Below are positions 27,312-36,125 of a stretch of 64,000 nt of DNA, piece after piece (within the stretch, counting starts at the first letter, position 1; each line of letters begins with the position of its first letter). Both the position numbers and the translations under genes were made by a program. This DNA is from Candidatus Lindowbacteria bacterium RIFCSPLOWO2_12_FULL_62_27. Its GTDB lineage: Bacteria; Lindowbacteria; 2-12-FULL-62-27. The stretch is from assembly GCA_001784175.1 (NCBI GenBank), contig MFPR01000028.1, forward strand, positions 7,606-71,605, read 5' to 3'. The notes under the pieces are model-generated. The model did no database searches and was not told where the DNA came from. It saw only the letters and a list, made by a program, of their open reading frames with translations.

Positions 27312-27346
27312 GGACGGAGTTTAGCTTTTGAAGTACGGTGGAGCAA
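27309..27346 (-). promoter_or_regulatory. Candidate leaderless promoter of bioB
   Basis: Minus strand TTGCTC (27346-27341), 17-bp spacer, TAAACT (27323-27318), then 6 nt to the ATG. The -35 is weak (3/6). The element overlaps the start of the divergent glycosyltransferase gene, leaving only 35 bp between the two start codons. Confidence 0.35.
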
Positions 27347-28459
27347 ATGATTCTCGCAAGACAGCGGATCGGCGCGGCCTTTGGCGGCGCCGAAGGGTAC
27401 GTTGCGATGCTGGCACGGGCTTTGAGGGATCGCGGGGCCGACGTGAGGCTGATGGCCCAGCGAATCGGCGAAGACGTTTCCCGCGACGAATTTCCTGTCA
27501 TTCGCGCTCCGGACCGGCCCTTCAACCTGTGGGGCGTGTGGTTGTTTTCCCGATTTGTCCGTCAATATCTGGAGCGTCATCCCGGGGAAACGGTGATTTC
27601 GTTTGACCGCGTTCCGGGCGTGGATTTTTTTCGCGCCGGCGACGGATGCCATGCGGCCTACATGGATGCGATGGGGTGCGGCGCTCTGGATCGATTGTCC
27701 CTCAAGCACCTGTTGATGTTGTCCCTTGAACGGCGCATGTTCGCGCATCCGAAGTTGCGGCTCGTCATCGCCAACTCGAAGATGGGGGCGGATGAAATCC
27801 AACGGGAATACGGGGTGCCTTCCGAAAAGATAAGAATCATTTACACGGGGCTGGCGCCGGGTCGGGCGCTCCTGCCCAAATCGGATGCGCGGAGCAAGCT
27901 GGGTCTGGACGAGAGCCTCCGCGTCCTTCTGTTTGCCGGCCACCACTATGAGCGAAAGGGCCTCTCGACACTGTTGCAGTCGATCGGTATCATGGACAAG
28001 AAGGGGCATCGCGCCGCAGTGAAGCGAAACTGGATTTTGCTGGTGGCCGGCAAGGGCGACGCCGACACGTATCGGCTCGCGGCCAAAGGGCTGGGCATCC
28101 ACGATTCGGTCGTGTTCCTTGGCCCGTGCGACCTCGACGCGTATTTCGCGGCGGCCGACCTTTTCGTGCTGCCAACCCGCTACGATCCGCTGGCGCGGGT
28201 CTGTCTCGAAGCCGCGCGCGCCGGCCTTCCGGTGATGACGACCCGCCGGAACGGTTTCTGCGAATGGCTGAACGAATCGGACGGATTCATTCTCGAGCGG
28301 CCCACCGACGCGGACACGCTGGCCCGGATGATCGAGCGGGCGTTCACGATCAATCTCGAGGATGCGGGCCGCCGCCTCCAATCGAAGGTGGCGCATCTGA
28401 CAATCGAGCGGAACGCGGAGGAAATTCTGGAATGTCTGAAAGTTTTCGGAGGGAAGTGA
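27347..28459 (+). CDS. Family 4 glycosyltransferase, WaaG/RfaG-like
   Basis: 370 residues from ATG 27347 (an in-frame GTG lies 9 nt upstream). GT-B fold: N-terminal R-I-G-A-A-F-G-G-A-E-G-Y acceptor-site motif, a middle C-H-A-A-Y-M-D block as in WaaG (UDP-glucose:(heptosyl)LPS alpha-1,3-glucosyltransferase), donor-site H-Y-E-R-K-G-L, and the E-x7-E region L-P-T-R-Y-D-P-L-A-R-V-C-L-E-A. It should add the first outer-core hexose to LPS at the cytoplasmic face. A heptosyltransferase gene follows after 1 bp, supporting this role. Confidence 0.88.
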   Translation: MILARQRIGAAFGGAEGYVAMLARALRDRGADVRLMAQRIGEDVSRDEFPVIRAPDRPFNLWGVWLFSRFVRQYLERHPGETVISFDRVPGVDFFRAGDGCHAAYMDAMGCGALDRLSLKHLLMLSLERRMFAHPKLRLVIANSKMGADEIQREYGVPSEKIRIIYTGLAPGRALLPKSDARSKLGLDESLRVLLFAGHHYERKGLSTLLQSIGIMDKKGHRAAVKRNWILLVAGKGDADTYRLAAKGLGIHDSVVFLGPCDLDAYFAAADLFVLPTRYDPLARVCLEAARAGLPVMTTRRNGFCEWLNESDGFILERPTDADTLARMIERAFTINLEDAGRRLQSKVAHLTIERNAEEILECLKVFGGK

Positions 28460-28460
28460 C

Positions 28461-29402
28461 ATGCAGCGCGTGTTGATCGTCAAACCGAGTTCGCTCGGCG
28501 ACATTGTCCATTCCCTCCCGGTGGCTGCGGCGCTCGCGCAAAGCGGCGCCGAGGTGCACTTCGCCGCCCGGCGAGAATACCGGGACCTCCTGTCCATCTG
28601 CCCGGCGGTGCGCCGAATTCTGGAATTTCCGGGCCGCCTGGCCGGCGCGGCCGCGTTTCTCGGTGACCTGCGAAGAGAATCCTACGACGCCGTTGTCGAT
28701 CTTCAAGGGCTTCTGCGGTCGGCCCTCGCAACCGCCTGCGCAAGAACGCCACGGCGAATCGGCCTTCCGGATTCGAGAGAAGGATCCGTCTTGTTTTATG
28801 ACGAGGTCGTATCGTATCCGAACGGCGTAAGGCACGCCGTCGATCGATATCTGTCCGTCCTGCCGCTTTTCGGACTCCGGACTGACCCGCCGTTCAAGCC
28901 TGACTACGGGCTGGTCATCTCGACCGCCGCACAGGAGTTCGCGGCCCGGCATGTCGGCGAACCCGGATACGTGGTTTTTTCTCCCCTGACGCGCCGGCCC
29001 GCGAAACTGTGGCGGCTCGATGCGTGGGCTCGGATGGCGGAAACGCTGATCCGAACCGGCCGGCGGGTGGTCGTCGTCGGCCACGGCAAAATCGAATGGC
29101 CTTCCCCCGAACCGGCTTGGATCAATCTCATCGGCCGGACCGACCTGCCGCAGCTTTGCGCGACGATTTCCCGCGCCCGGCTCTGCGTCACCGTCGACAG
29201 CGCTCCGATGCACCTCGCGGCGGCGCTGGCCGTCCCGGTCGTCGCGCTCTTCGGGCCGACCGACCCGGCCAAAGTCGGTCCCTACACGCGGGATCGGCTC
29301 ATCCTGCGGGGAGAAGCGCCGAACCTCGCGGACCTGTCCTGCGAAGGCGTGGCGGCCGTCGTCTTGTCGGAGCTGGAAAAACGTTCAGACCGTGACGGAT
29401 GA
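28461..29402 (+). CDS. waaC: LPS heptosyltransferase I-like (GT9)
   Basis: 313 residues. Starts M-Q-R-V-L-I-V-K-P-S-S-L-G-D-I-V-H-S-L-P, the hallmark of WaaC, which transfers L-glycero-D-manno-heptose to Kdo of lipid A. C-terminal GT9 motif: C-V-T-V-D-S-A-P-M-H-L-A-A-A-L-A-V-P-V-V followed by A-L-F-G-P-T-D-P. It is shorter at the tail than proteobacterial WaaC. Co-directional with the WaaG-like gene; its 3' end overlaps the convergent SirB1-like gene by 18 bp. Confidence 0.9.
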   Translation: MQRVLIVKPSSLGDIVHSLPVAAALAQSGAEVHFAARREYRDLLSICPAVRRILEFPGRLAGAAAFLGDLRRESYDAVVDLQGLLRSALATACARTPRRIGLPDSREGSVLFYDEVVSYPNGVRHAVDRYLSVLPLFGLRTDPPFKPDYGLVISTAAQEFAARHVGEPGYVVFSPLTRRPAKLWRLDAWARMAETLIRTGRRVVVVGHGKIEWPSPEPAWINLIGRTDLPQLCATISRARLCVTVDSAPMHLAAALAVPVVALFGPTDPAKVGPYTRDRLILRGEAPNLADLSCEGVAAVVLSELEKRSDRDG

Positions 29403-30248
29403 CAGCATCCGTTCGACTTCCAGAACGCGCGCTTCATCCGCCGCCTGCCGGTAATTCACGTGGAGATTGCGCAGCATCCGCGCGAGAATTTCGTTGCTGT
29501 TGACTTCAGGAAACGGATCGAATCCCTCCGGCACTTCCCCAAGGAGAGGTCGCGCTTGCGCGGCGTTCAGAAACTGACCGCCGCCATAACAGTCAATATA
29601 GGTGAGTCCTGAGTTCTCCCGGACGGCGAGCAGGAATCGGTTGGGCGCGCCGATGGGGAGCAAATTCAGCGTCATCCGGCGGGCGATGAGGAGCGTGAGA
29701 ACGGACAGTGAGATCGGAATGCCGCGCCGGCGGTCGATCACGGCGGACAGGAAACTGTTGTCGGGATCATGATAGTTCTCTTCATTTCCCCGAAATCCGA
29801 TTTCCTCGAACAGGTACCGGCAAAGCTCTCTCGCGCTCGCGGCTGGATTTTCTCTCGCTTGCCTGCGCGGGATCGTGTCGGCCATACGGCTGGCATAGGC
29901 ATCGAGTTTGAGCTGCGACCGCCGTTCCGGCAGGTCCGGCCGGCCCCAGGCTGAGATCAGAAACGCGCCGGTCTCCAGTTCCGGCAGGACCGGTTGCGCC
30001 ATCAGGGCGCAGAACCGGTCGACCGCCGAAAGCCGCAGCGCCAGCGCGATCGCGGGCGGCTGCGCCGGCGTCTCCGACGCCGACCGGGACCGAGCCTGCC
30101 AGAATTCGAGGATGGTCCGGAGATCCGCTTCGCTCATCCTCTTCAGGCTGGCTGCCAGGCTCGCGACCACGTCCGAATCGTCGTCCTGCAGCAAACGATA
30201 AAGGGCTTCGAGTTTTTCCGGCGTCAGCCGGCCCGGTTCACGTTTCAT
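29385..30248 (-). CDS. SirB1-family (transglutaminase-like) protein
   Basis: 287 residues from the ATG at 30248, which overlaps the upstream waaF stop as ATGA; longer in-frame extensions run antisense into waaF and are ignored. The core N-S-F-L-S-A-V-I-D-R-R-R-G-I-P-I-S-L-S-V-L and P-I-G-A-P-N-R-F-L match the SirB1/transglutaminase-like family (DUF family with TPR tail). The catalytic Cys of true transglutaminases is replaced by Ser in the I-P-I-S-L-S segment, as usual for this family. Biochemical function is unknown. Cytosolic. Confidence 0.85.
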   Translation of the reverse strand: MKREPGRLTPEKLEALYRLLQDDDSDVVASLAASLKRMSEADLRTILEFWQARSRSASETPAQPPAIALALRLSAVDRFCALMAQPVLPELETGAFLISAWGRPDLPERRSQLKLDAYASRMADTIPRRQARENPAASARELCRYLFEEIGFRGNEENYHDPDNSFLSAVIDRRRGIPISLSVLTLLIARRMTLNLLPIGAPNRFLLAVRENSGLTYIDCYGGGQFLNAAQARPLLGEVPEGFDPFPEVNSNEILARMLRNLHVNYRQAADEARVLEVERMLSSVTV

Positions 30249-31285
30249 TTCCGTGCCGCTACTTCGTCGAGGAGATTCCGCGCCGCGCTGAGAACCTCCT
30301 CCGGCGAAATGTCCTCCAAGCATCGCGATCGCTTCGTTCCCGCACATCCGTCCTGGCCGCAGGGACAGCACGACCAGCTCAGGCGCTGGATCGTGCGATA
30401 GGGCACGCGCCACGGATGCCATTCCTTCTGGCCGGACGGCCCGAACACCGCGACGACCGGCGTGCCGACGGCGCTCGCGATATGGACCGGCGCGCTGTCA
30501 ACGCCGACAAACAGCCGCGCGCGCGCGATCAGCGCGGCCAGCGTCAGAAGGTCGGTTCGCCCGGCGAGCGTTGCCGGTTTCGACCGACAGGCCGCCAGGA
30601 TTCGCGACACCTTGTCCATCTCGACCGCGGCCGGCCCGGAGGTGACGACGGGCCGCAGCCCGAGCGCGCGTTCGGCGCCGTCCAGGAATCGCGCGTTGCC
30701 TTCGTCCGTCCAGCACTTGTACATCCACCGGGACGTTGGGTGCAGAATCAATATCGGCTGGTCGGACGAAACGCCGGATTCTCTCAGGAGCCGGTCGGCC
30801 CGCGCCCGCGCATCGTCCGGAATCCTCAACTGCAGTTTCATGTCTTCGTCCGCCGCCGGCCGCGCTCCGGCCAGGGCGACAAGATCGAGATTGGCCAGCG
30901 CCGTGTGTCCCCGGCCCATCCTGCAGGCGCGCGTGTAAAAAGGCCAGACGGGAACGCGCTTCCGAAATAAATATCCCAGCCGAATCGGCGCGCCGGAAAC
31001 CATGCCCCAGAGCGCGCTGCGAGTGTCCCAGGAAAAATCGACGGACAGATCGAACGACCCCCGCCGCAGACGGTCGGCCAGCCGGACACGCCCGCCGGTG
31101 TCGCGCGGAAATTCCAGCACTTCGTCCACGAACGGCAGGTCCCGGAACAAATCGGCCCCGCCGCCCTCCTTCGGAACAAGATAGGTCAGACGCGCGGACG
31201 GATGGTGTTTCTTCAGGAGTGCCAGCGCCGGCGTCGCCAGTAGGTTATCTCCCACATGCCGGAGTTTGATCGCAAGGATGTTCAT
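30245..31285 (-). CDS. waaF: LPS heptosyltransferase II-like (GT9)
   Basis: 346 residues. N-terminus M-N-I-L-A-I-K-L-R-H-V-G-D-N-L-L-A-T-P is GT9-typical. The C-terminal half has L-H-P-T-S-R-W-x-x-K-C-W, F-V-G-V-D-S-A-P-V-H-I-A and F-G-P-S-G-Q, and a cysteine-rich C-C-P-C-G-Q-D-G-C tail seen in WaaF/WaaQ-type enzymes. It adds the second heptose of the LPS inner core. The promoter has an extended -10 directly behind the tRNA-Arg gene. Confidence 0.88.
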   Translation of the reverse strand: MNILAIKLRHVGDNLLATPALALLKKHHPSARLTYLVPKEGGGADLFRDLPFVDEVLEFPRDTGGRVRLADRLRRGSFDLSVDFSWDTRSALWGMVSGAPIRLGYLFRKRVPVWPFYTRACRMGRGHTALANLDLVALAGARPAADEDMKLQLRIPDDARARADRLLRESGVSSDQPILILHPTSRWMYKCWTDEGNARFLDGAERALGLRPVVTSGPAAVEMDKVSRILAACRSKPATLAGRTDLLTLAALIARARLFVGVDSAPVHIASAVGTPVVAVFGPSGQKEWHPWRVPYRTIQRLSWSCCPCGQDGCAGTKRSRCLEDISPEEVLSAARNLLDEVAARK

Positions 31286-31294
31286 CCACCGATG

Positions 31295-31303
31295 ATTATA
31301 TCA
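31295..31303 (-). promoter_or_regulatory. Extended -10 promoter of waaF
   Basis: Minus strand TGATATAAT (31303-31295) is a perfect TGN-TATAAT extended -10, 9 nt before the waaF ATG and 2 nt after the tRNA-Arg 3' end. Any -35 would lie inside the tRNA T-arm. Predicted 5' leader is only a few nucleotides. Confidence 0.6.
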
Positions 31304-31304
31304 C

Positions 31305-31378
31305 CGCGCCCGAAGGGAGTCGAACCCCTGACCTACAGCTCCGGAGGCTGTCGCTCTATCCAGCTGAGCTACGGGCGC
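31305..31378 (-). tRNA. tRNA-Arg (anticodon CCG)
   Basis: On the minus strand: 7-bp acceptor stem GCGCCCG/CGGGCGC with discriminator G, D-arm GCTC...GAGC, anticodon arm ACAGC-CTCCGGA-GCTGT with anticodon CCG (reads CGG), 5-nt variable loop and T-arm with loop TTCGACT. 74 nt. The 3' CCA is not encoded. Confidence 0.97.
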
Positions 31379-31426
31379 ACGGACGCCGACATCCAACCTC
31401 AATCCGCCGCTATCGTCAACCGCCGG

Positions 31427-31735
31427 TCAGTTGAACTTCGGCGTGTATTTCGCGACCCAGTCGGTCTTGAGGCCCTCCGCGTCCGCGTCGGATTTCGTGA
31501 CGAACCACCGGAACCGTTTGGCCTCGCGGTCGGCGGAACTGTTGCGCTTGGAGACGATTTCCGCCTTCAAGCCCTGGCCGCAGCTTTTCCCGGCGTAGAG
31601 CACCTCGGCGGTCTTGTCGGTAAAGACGTAAACGCCTTCGGCGTCCGGCGCCTCATTCACGTCCGCCGGGTAGTACCGCTCAAAGGAGCTGTCCGCGACT
31701 CTGGCGTCGTTCAGATCGTTCAGGTCGAATCTCAT
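31427..31735 (-). CDS. Small GIY-YIG-like domain protein
   Basis: 102 residues. E-G-V-Y-V-F-T ... V-L-Y-A-G-K-S resembles the GIY-YIG strand-turn-strand (here G-V-Y and L-Y-A), and the C-terminus W-V-A-K-Y-T-P-K-F-N matches the end of UvrC-type GIY-YIG domains. The glutamate that binds the metal in active nucleases is not evident in the helix E-G-L-K-T-D-W, so activity is doubtful. It lies 24 bp after the Gfo/Idh gene stop and 48 bp before tRNA-Arg, all on the same strand. Confidence 0.65.
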   Translation of the reverse strand: MRFDLNDLNDARVADSSFERYYPADVNEAPDAEGVYVFTDKTAEVLYAGKSCGQGLKAEIVSKRNSSADREAKRFRWFVTKSDADAEGLKTDWVAKYTPKFN

Positions 31736-31759
31736 TCGTCTTTTCTTGGGATGGGGTTC

Positions 31760-32743
31760 TCAGGAAGTCTTGATCCAGCGATTTTTTTCCAGCGATTCGT
31801 ACGATTTCATCATGATGTTCACGGCGTGAAACCCGTCCTGCAGATTCAGGAGCGGACTGGCGTCGCCGCGGATGCATTGAATGAAGTGCCGGTTCTGCTT
31901 TACGAATGAATCGACCTTGCTGTACCCCTTGCCGAACACCACCCACTCGTTCGAGTTCGCCTGGCGGTACCGCGACTGCGCCCAGCCGACCCGCAGGGTG
32001 CCTTCGTTCCCGTAGACGCTCACGAAATCCTCCCGGTCCTCCTTCATGCTCCAGGACAGATTGATGACGCCGAGGACGCCGTTTTTCATGTGGATCGAAA
32101 GTTTCGCGGTATCCTCCACCTCGATGTCCTGGATCTGGATTCCCACCGTGGCCTGAACGCTCTCGATCTCGCCCAGCAGAAATCGCGCGATGTCGAGCGA
32201 ATGCGACCCGTTGTCGAACAATACGCCGCCGCCGGAAATCTCCTTTTTCGAATTCCACCGGCCCCGCATGTCGTTCATTCCGGTGAAGACGTTTTCGTAC
32301 AGGAGGATCTTGCCCAGAAGGCCGCTCTGGATGATCGCCTTGGCCTTCACGACGTCGGCGCAAAAACAGAACTTCGAGGCCGGCATTCCCACCACGCCCG
32401 CCTTTTCCTGCGCGATCATCAGCGCCCGCGATTCGGCCACGTTCATGCACAGCGGTTTTTCGCAAAGCACGGGAATCCTGCGCTCAAAGGCGTACAGCGC
32501 CTGTTCCGCATGATGCACGGGCGGCGTGCAAACAATGACGCCGTCCATCGGCACCGTGTCGAGAAATTTCCGGTAGTCGGTGTGACAGGGCGCGCCGTAC
32601 CGCTCCGCCACGGACTTCGCCCGGGCTTCTTCGGTGTCGCAGACGCCGGCCACCTTGCACTCCGATATGAGATCCAGCGCCTCAAAATGGGTCTGCGCAA
32701 TCCGGCCGCAGCCGATCATGCCGATGCGTATCGAGTCCGTCAT
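31760..32743 (-). CDS. Gfo/Idh/MocA oxidoreductase, WlbA/WbpB-like
   Basis: 327 residues. Rossmann motif G-x-G-x-x-A (G-C-G-R-I-A, 11-16), E-K-P motif at 95-97 (C-E-K-P-L-C), and G-G-G-V-L-F-D-N-G-S-H-S-L-D-I carrying the catalytic His. In the WlbA/WbpB pathway this NAD enzyme oxidises C3 of UDP-GlcNAc uronic acid. The divergent neighbours (aminotransferase, acetyltransferase, 2-epimerase) match that pathway, which is the basis for the assignment; sequence alone only supports the superfamily. Confidence 0.85.
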   Translation of the reverse strand: MTDSIRIGMIGCGRIAQTHFEALDLISECKVAGVCDTEEARAKSVAERYGAPCHTDYRKFLDTVPMDGVIVCTPPVHHAEQALYAFERRIPVLCEKPLCMNVAESRALMIAQEKAGVVGMPASKFCFCADVVKAKAIIQSGLLGKILLYENVFTGMNDMRGRWNSKKEISGGGVLFDNGSHSLDIARFLLGEIESVQATVGIQIQDIEVEDTAKLSIHMKNGVLGVINLSWSMKEDREDFVSVYGNEGTLRVGWAQSRYRQANSNEWVVFGKGYSKVDSFVKQNRHFIQCIRGDASPLLNLQDGFHAVNIMMKSYESLEKNRWIKTS

Positions 32744-32780
32744 AAAGCGCGATTGTACACGCCCGGCGGGGGGAAAGCAA
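32741..32780 (-). promoter_or_regulatory. Candidate promoter of the WlbA-like gene
   Basis: Minus strand TTGCTT (32780-32775), 17-bp spacer, TACAAT (32757-32752), then 8 nt to the ATG. No Shine-Dalgarno fits, so the transcript is nearly leaderless. Confidence 0.5.
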
Positions 32781-32794
32781 GAAAAATACGTCCG

Positions 32795-32823
32795 TTGACT
32801 GGCCTGCCTTCTTCTGATAACGG
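32795..32823 (+). promoter_or_regulatory. Candidate promoter of the aminotransferase operon
   Basis: TTGACT (32795-32800), 17-bp spacer, TAACGG (32818-32823). It leaves a ~27-nt leader with Shine-Dalgarno GGGAGAGG before the GTG at 32857. It lies back to back with the promoter of the divergent oxidoreductase. Confidence 0.4.
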
Positions 32824-32856
32824 TGGGGCTTCAAAATTCAGGGAGAGGTGCGAACC

Positions 32857-34068
32857 GTGACACAACAAACCATGAAATTGCCCACCGATCAGGACATCAG
32901 CGGGCGCGATGTCGGGAGGGCGGAACTCAAGGAACTCAAGGAAGTGCTCGCCAGCGGGATGCTCTTTTCGCCCAAGGGCACCAAGGTGAAAGCTTTTGAA
33001 AAGGCGTTCGCGGAAATGTACGGCGTCCCGCGCGCCGTCGCCTGCAGCTCCGGGTCGGCGGCGGTCCATACCGCGCTCAAGGCGCTGCATCTTGAGCCGG
33101 GCGACGAGGTGATCACGACGCCGATCACCGACATGGGCGGCATCGCGCCGATCCTGTACGAAAATCTCGTCCCCGTCTTTGCCGATATCGATCCCCGCAC
33201 ATTCAACCTCAGCGCTGAAACCATCAAGGCCCGGATGACGGACCGCACCCGCGCGATCATCGTGGTGCATCTCTTCGGAAATCCCTGCGACATGGATCCG
33301 ATCATGGAACTCGCGCGGAGCCGCAACGTCAAAGTCATCGAGGACTGCGCGCAGGCGTTTCTGGCGACCTACAAGGGCCGCAAGGTCGGCACGATCGGCG
33401 ACGTCGGCGCGTTCAGCCTCCAGCAGGGGAAACACATCACCTGCGGCGAGGGCGGCATTGTCATCTCCAACGACGACAACTTCGGCCGGCAGGCGTTTCT
33501 GTTCGTCAACAAGGGCTGGGGCTACGGCGATCCGAAACCGGACCATTACTTCCTCGCGCTCAACTACCGCCTCTCCGAACTCTGCGGCGCGATGGCGTTC
33601 GCGCAGCTCGGGAAACTGGAAAAACTCGTCTCCCGGCGGCTCCGGTCCGTCCGGGCATTCCAGCGGATGATCAAAGCCGCGCGCGAGGGCGTCCAGTGGC
33701 CCTACGTTCAGCGCGGCTGTCAGAGCACGTACTGGAAATACTGCCTGCTGATCGACGAGCAGAAGCTCGGCAAGGACGTGGGACAGGTGGCGGCCGAACT
33801 CAAAGAGGCCGGGATCGCGTCGGCGCCCCGGTACATTCAGAAACCTGCTTTTGAATGCGAACTTTTCACGAAACGCCGCACCTTCGGCGCCAGCGGCTGG
33901 CCCTGGAACGGGCCGGCGCCGCGCGAGCCGAAGTTCAACCCCGAGTTGTTTCCGAACACCTATCAGGTGCTGAAGACGATTCTCGTCCTGCCCTGGAGCG
34001 AGTTTTACAAAAAAGAGCACGTCGACTACATCGCCGAGCACCTTCTTCGGGCCACGGGCACCCGATAG
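32857..34068 (+). CDS. DegT/DnrJ/EryC1 sugar aminotransferase, WlbC/WbpE-like
   Basis: 403 residues from the GTG at 32857 (GGGAGAGG upstream; another GTG at 32848 is possible). PLP-dependent fold type I: S-S-G-S-A-A (about 64-69), Asp163 in I-E-D-C-A-Q-A, and Schiff-base Lys192 in S-L-Q-Q-G-K-H-I-T-C-G-E-G-G. The wider family installs amino groups on keto-sugar nucleotides, in this pathway at C3. It heads a plus-strand operon: the acetyltransferase starts at the next base after its stop codon. Confidence 0.9.
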   Translation: MTQQTMKLPTDQDISGRDVGRAELKELKEVLASGMLFSPKGTKVKAFEKAFAEMYGVPRAVACSSGSAAVHTALKALHLEPGDEVITTPITDMGGIAPILYENLVPVFADIDPRTFNLSAETIKARMTDRTRAIIVVHLFGNPCDMDPIMELARSRNVKVIEDCAQAFLATYKGRKVGTIGDVGAFSLQQGKHITCGEGGIVISNDDNFGRQAFLFVNKGWGYGDPKPDHYFLALNYRLSELCGAMAFAQLGKLEKLVSRRLRSVRAFQRMIKAAREGVQWPYVQRGCQSTYWKYCLLIDEQKLGKDVGQVAAELKEAGIASAPRYIQKPAFECELFTKRRTFGASGWPWNGPAPREPKFNPELFPNTYQVLKTILVLPWSEFYKKEHVDYIAEHLLRATGTR

Positions 34069-34707
34069 ATGGCCGGCGGCGGTCGGCGCGCCCGGCGCGC
34101 GTATTTCGTTCATCCCACCGCACTCATTGAGAAGAGGGTGCGGATCGGCCGCGGCACGTCGATCTGGGACAACGTCCACATCCGGCACGGCGCGGTGATC
34201 GGGGAGGAGTGCATCGTCGGCGAGAAGACCTACATCGCATATGACGTCCGGATCGGAAACCGCGTCAAGATCAACGCCATGGTCTACATCTGCGCCGCCG
34301 TCACCATCGAGGACGGCGTCATGATTTCCGCGTCGACCACATTCACCAACGACAAATTCCCCCGCGCCTGCGTTGCCGATCTTTCGCGGCTCAGGCCCTC
34401 GGAGCCCGATGACGAAACCCTCAGCACCACGGTGCGCCGCGGCTCGACGATCGGCGCCGGCTGCGTGATCGGATGCGGGTTTGATCTCGGAGAATACTGC
34501 ATGGTCGGGATGGGATCGATCGTCACAAAACCGGTGCCGCCGTTCCACCTTGTCTTCGGCCAGCCTGCGCGGTCCCGCGGCGCGGTCTGCCGGTGCGGCC
34601 ATCCGATCCTGACCGAGGACCCTGCGACGGTTGCGAACAAAGTTCTGACGTGCGTGAAGTGTAAAGAACGGTATCGATGCCGCCGGGGCGAGGTCAGCCG
34701 GATCTGA
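34069..34707 (+). CDS. Left-handed beta-helix acetyltransferase, WlbB/WbpD-like, with zinc-ribbon-like tail
   Basis: 212 residues. Repeated hexapeptides ([LIV]-G-x-x-x) starting at I-G-R-G-T-S-I-W-D-N-V-H-I define a left-handed beta-helix N-acetyltransferase of the WbpD/WlbB type, which acetylates the 3-amino group of the UDP-sugar. The C-terminus adds C-R-C-G-H ... C-V-K-C, two cysteine pairs resembling a small zinc ribbon. Starts one base after the aminotransferase stop and overlaps the following membrane-protein gene by 31 bp. Confidence 0.88.
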   Translation: MAGGGRRARRAYFVHPTALIEKRVRIGRGTSIWDNVHIRHGAVIGEECIVGEKTYIAYDVRIGNRVKINAMVYICAAVTIEDGVMISASTTFTNDKFPRACVADLSRLRPSEPDDETLSTTVRRGSTIGAGCVIGCGFDLGEYCMVGMGSIVTKPVPPFHLVFGQPARSRGAVCRCGHPILTEDPATVANKVLTCVKCKERYRCRRGEVSRI

Positions 34708-36125
34708 ACCCGCGGTTAAGCGCCCGGGAGGGGTGGGCGCTGCTTGGATTGGTTCTGGCCGGGATATTCTTCCGGGTCTGGATCCTGGAGGGCGCCGGCA
34801 TCAGTCCGGGCGGGCAGAATTATTATTACCGCGAGATCGTCCGCGGCATGCGCGAGCGCGGAGAAATCGGGCTGTACCCCTACCGCGCGGATGCGTTTGT
34901 GGAGTTTCCGGAAATCATCAACGATCCGACCCCGCCGATTCGGAAGGTCGACCGCACCTTGCAGGACTTCGGCGTCAGCGTTGAAAGCGATTCGCGATTC
35001 ATGGAATGGACCCCGCTTTTGCGGTATCCGCCGGGGTTCCCCGTCTTTTTGTACGCGGCGCACGGCGTCCTCGGCGACAAAACCAAACGGGTGGTCCTGC
35101 TGTGCATCGTCCTGAACGGAATCATGATCGCGCTGACGTTTCCCGTGGCCTGGATGCTGTTTCAGAGGAGAGACGTGGCGTGGGCCGCAACGGCGGTCAA
35201 CGCGTTCTGGATTTTCACCGCCAAAAATTCCGCCACCTACGATCCCGCGTCGCTGGTCATCCCCGTCATGATGGCGGCCTGCCATTCGGCGCTCATGGCC
35301 TGGCATACGGGCAGGTGGCGATGGGTCCTGTCGATGGCCGCGCTGTCGTTTGTGGCGTCGAACCTTCGCGCCGACACGTTCTTTGTGTCGCTCCTGTTGC
35401 CGCTCGCCCTCTGGTTCCGCCCGGTTTCGATCCGGGAGAAACTGATCAAGCCGGCCGCCGCGATCGCGGTGGCGCTGGCGCTCTGGATTCCGTGGTCGTA
35501 TCACAACCTGAACCATTTCGGCGTGTTTCGGCCGTTTCCCGCCGGCGCCGGATTCAACATCCTGGTGACCATTGGCCGCTACGCCCCCGAAAGCGGGTTT
35601 CCAGCGGACGACTATCAGACCATCGTCTGGGATCTGGGAGAGGATGCGGTCCGGCAGAAACTCTGGCCGTCCGACGTCACCTACCCGAACGGCGTGGCGC
35701 GGGACAAGCGGAAACTGGATCGGGCGGTCGAATGGATTCGCGAGCATCCGGTTCGGTACGCGGCGGTGATGCTGGTTCACATGAGATACTTTTTCTTCGC
35801 CGAGGAGGAGGCGGTGGAACAGCAGATCCGCGGCTGGTTTTCCGCGTTTCCTCCGGCCGTGGCCCGCGTCATGGGTTGGATCGGCAGGGCGATGGAACCG
35901 GCGGCGATACTTCTCGCGTGCGCGTGTCTATGGCGAAAGCGGAAAGATTCGAGTATGATGGTTCCCGTCATGCTGCTCTGGTCGTACGTGCTGCCGCATC
36001 TGCCGCTTTGGGTGGAATCAAGATATTTCAAAGCGGCCTGGCCGATCGTCCTGATTTTTTCGGTGGCCTGCATCCTGACCATGATCCGCAGGCCGGATCG
36101 CGCGGCGGAGGCTCGGGCGTCATGA
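34677..36125 (+). CDS. Multi-pass membrane protein, probable GT-C (ArnT/PMT-like) glycosyltransferase
   Basis: 482 residues with about 9-10 hydrophobic helices. The first periplasmic loop after helix 1 is long and charged, and a conserved-looking R-Y-P-P-G-F-P-V-F-L-Y pattern follows, as in dolichyl/undecaprenyl-phosphate sugar transferases of family 39/83. GT-C enzymes move lipid-linked sugars to acceptors on the outer side of the inner membrane. Placement within a nucleotide-sugar operon supports a role in polysaccharide or glycan assembly; donor and acceptor are unknown. It overlaps its neighbours on both sides (31 bp and 4 bp). Confidence 0.75.
   Translation: MPPGRGQPDLNPRLSAREGWALLGLVLAGIFFRVWILEGAGISPGGQNYYYREIVRGMRERGEIGLYPYRADAFVEFPEIINDPTPPIRKVDRTLQDFGVSVESDSRFMEWTPLLRYPPGFPVFLYAAHGVLGDKTKRVVLLCIVLNGIMIALTFPVAWMLFQRRDVAWAATAVNAFWIFTAKNSATYDPASLVIPVMMAACHSALMAWHTGRWRWVLSMAALSFVASNLRADTFFVSLLLPLALWFRPVSIREKLIKPAAAIAVALALWIPWSYHNLNHFGVFRPFPAGAGFNILVTIGRYAPESGFPADDYQTIVWDLGEDAVRQKLWPSDVTYPNGVARDKRKLDRAVEWIREHPVRYAAVMLVHMRYFFFAEEEAVEQQIRGWFSAFPPAVARVMGWIGRAMEPAAILLACACLWRKRKDSSMMVPVMLLWSYVLPHLPLWVESRYFKAAWPIVLIFSVACILTMIRRPDRAAEARAS

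Noticed and set aside
32740..34602. 620-codon minus-strand ORF
   Set aside because: Antisense to the aminotransferase and acetyltransferase genes, whose active-site motifs are intact.
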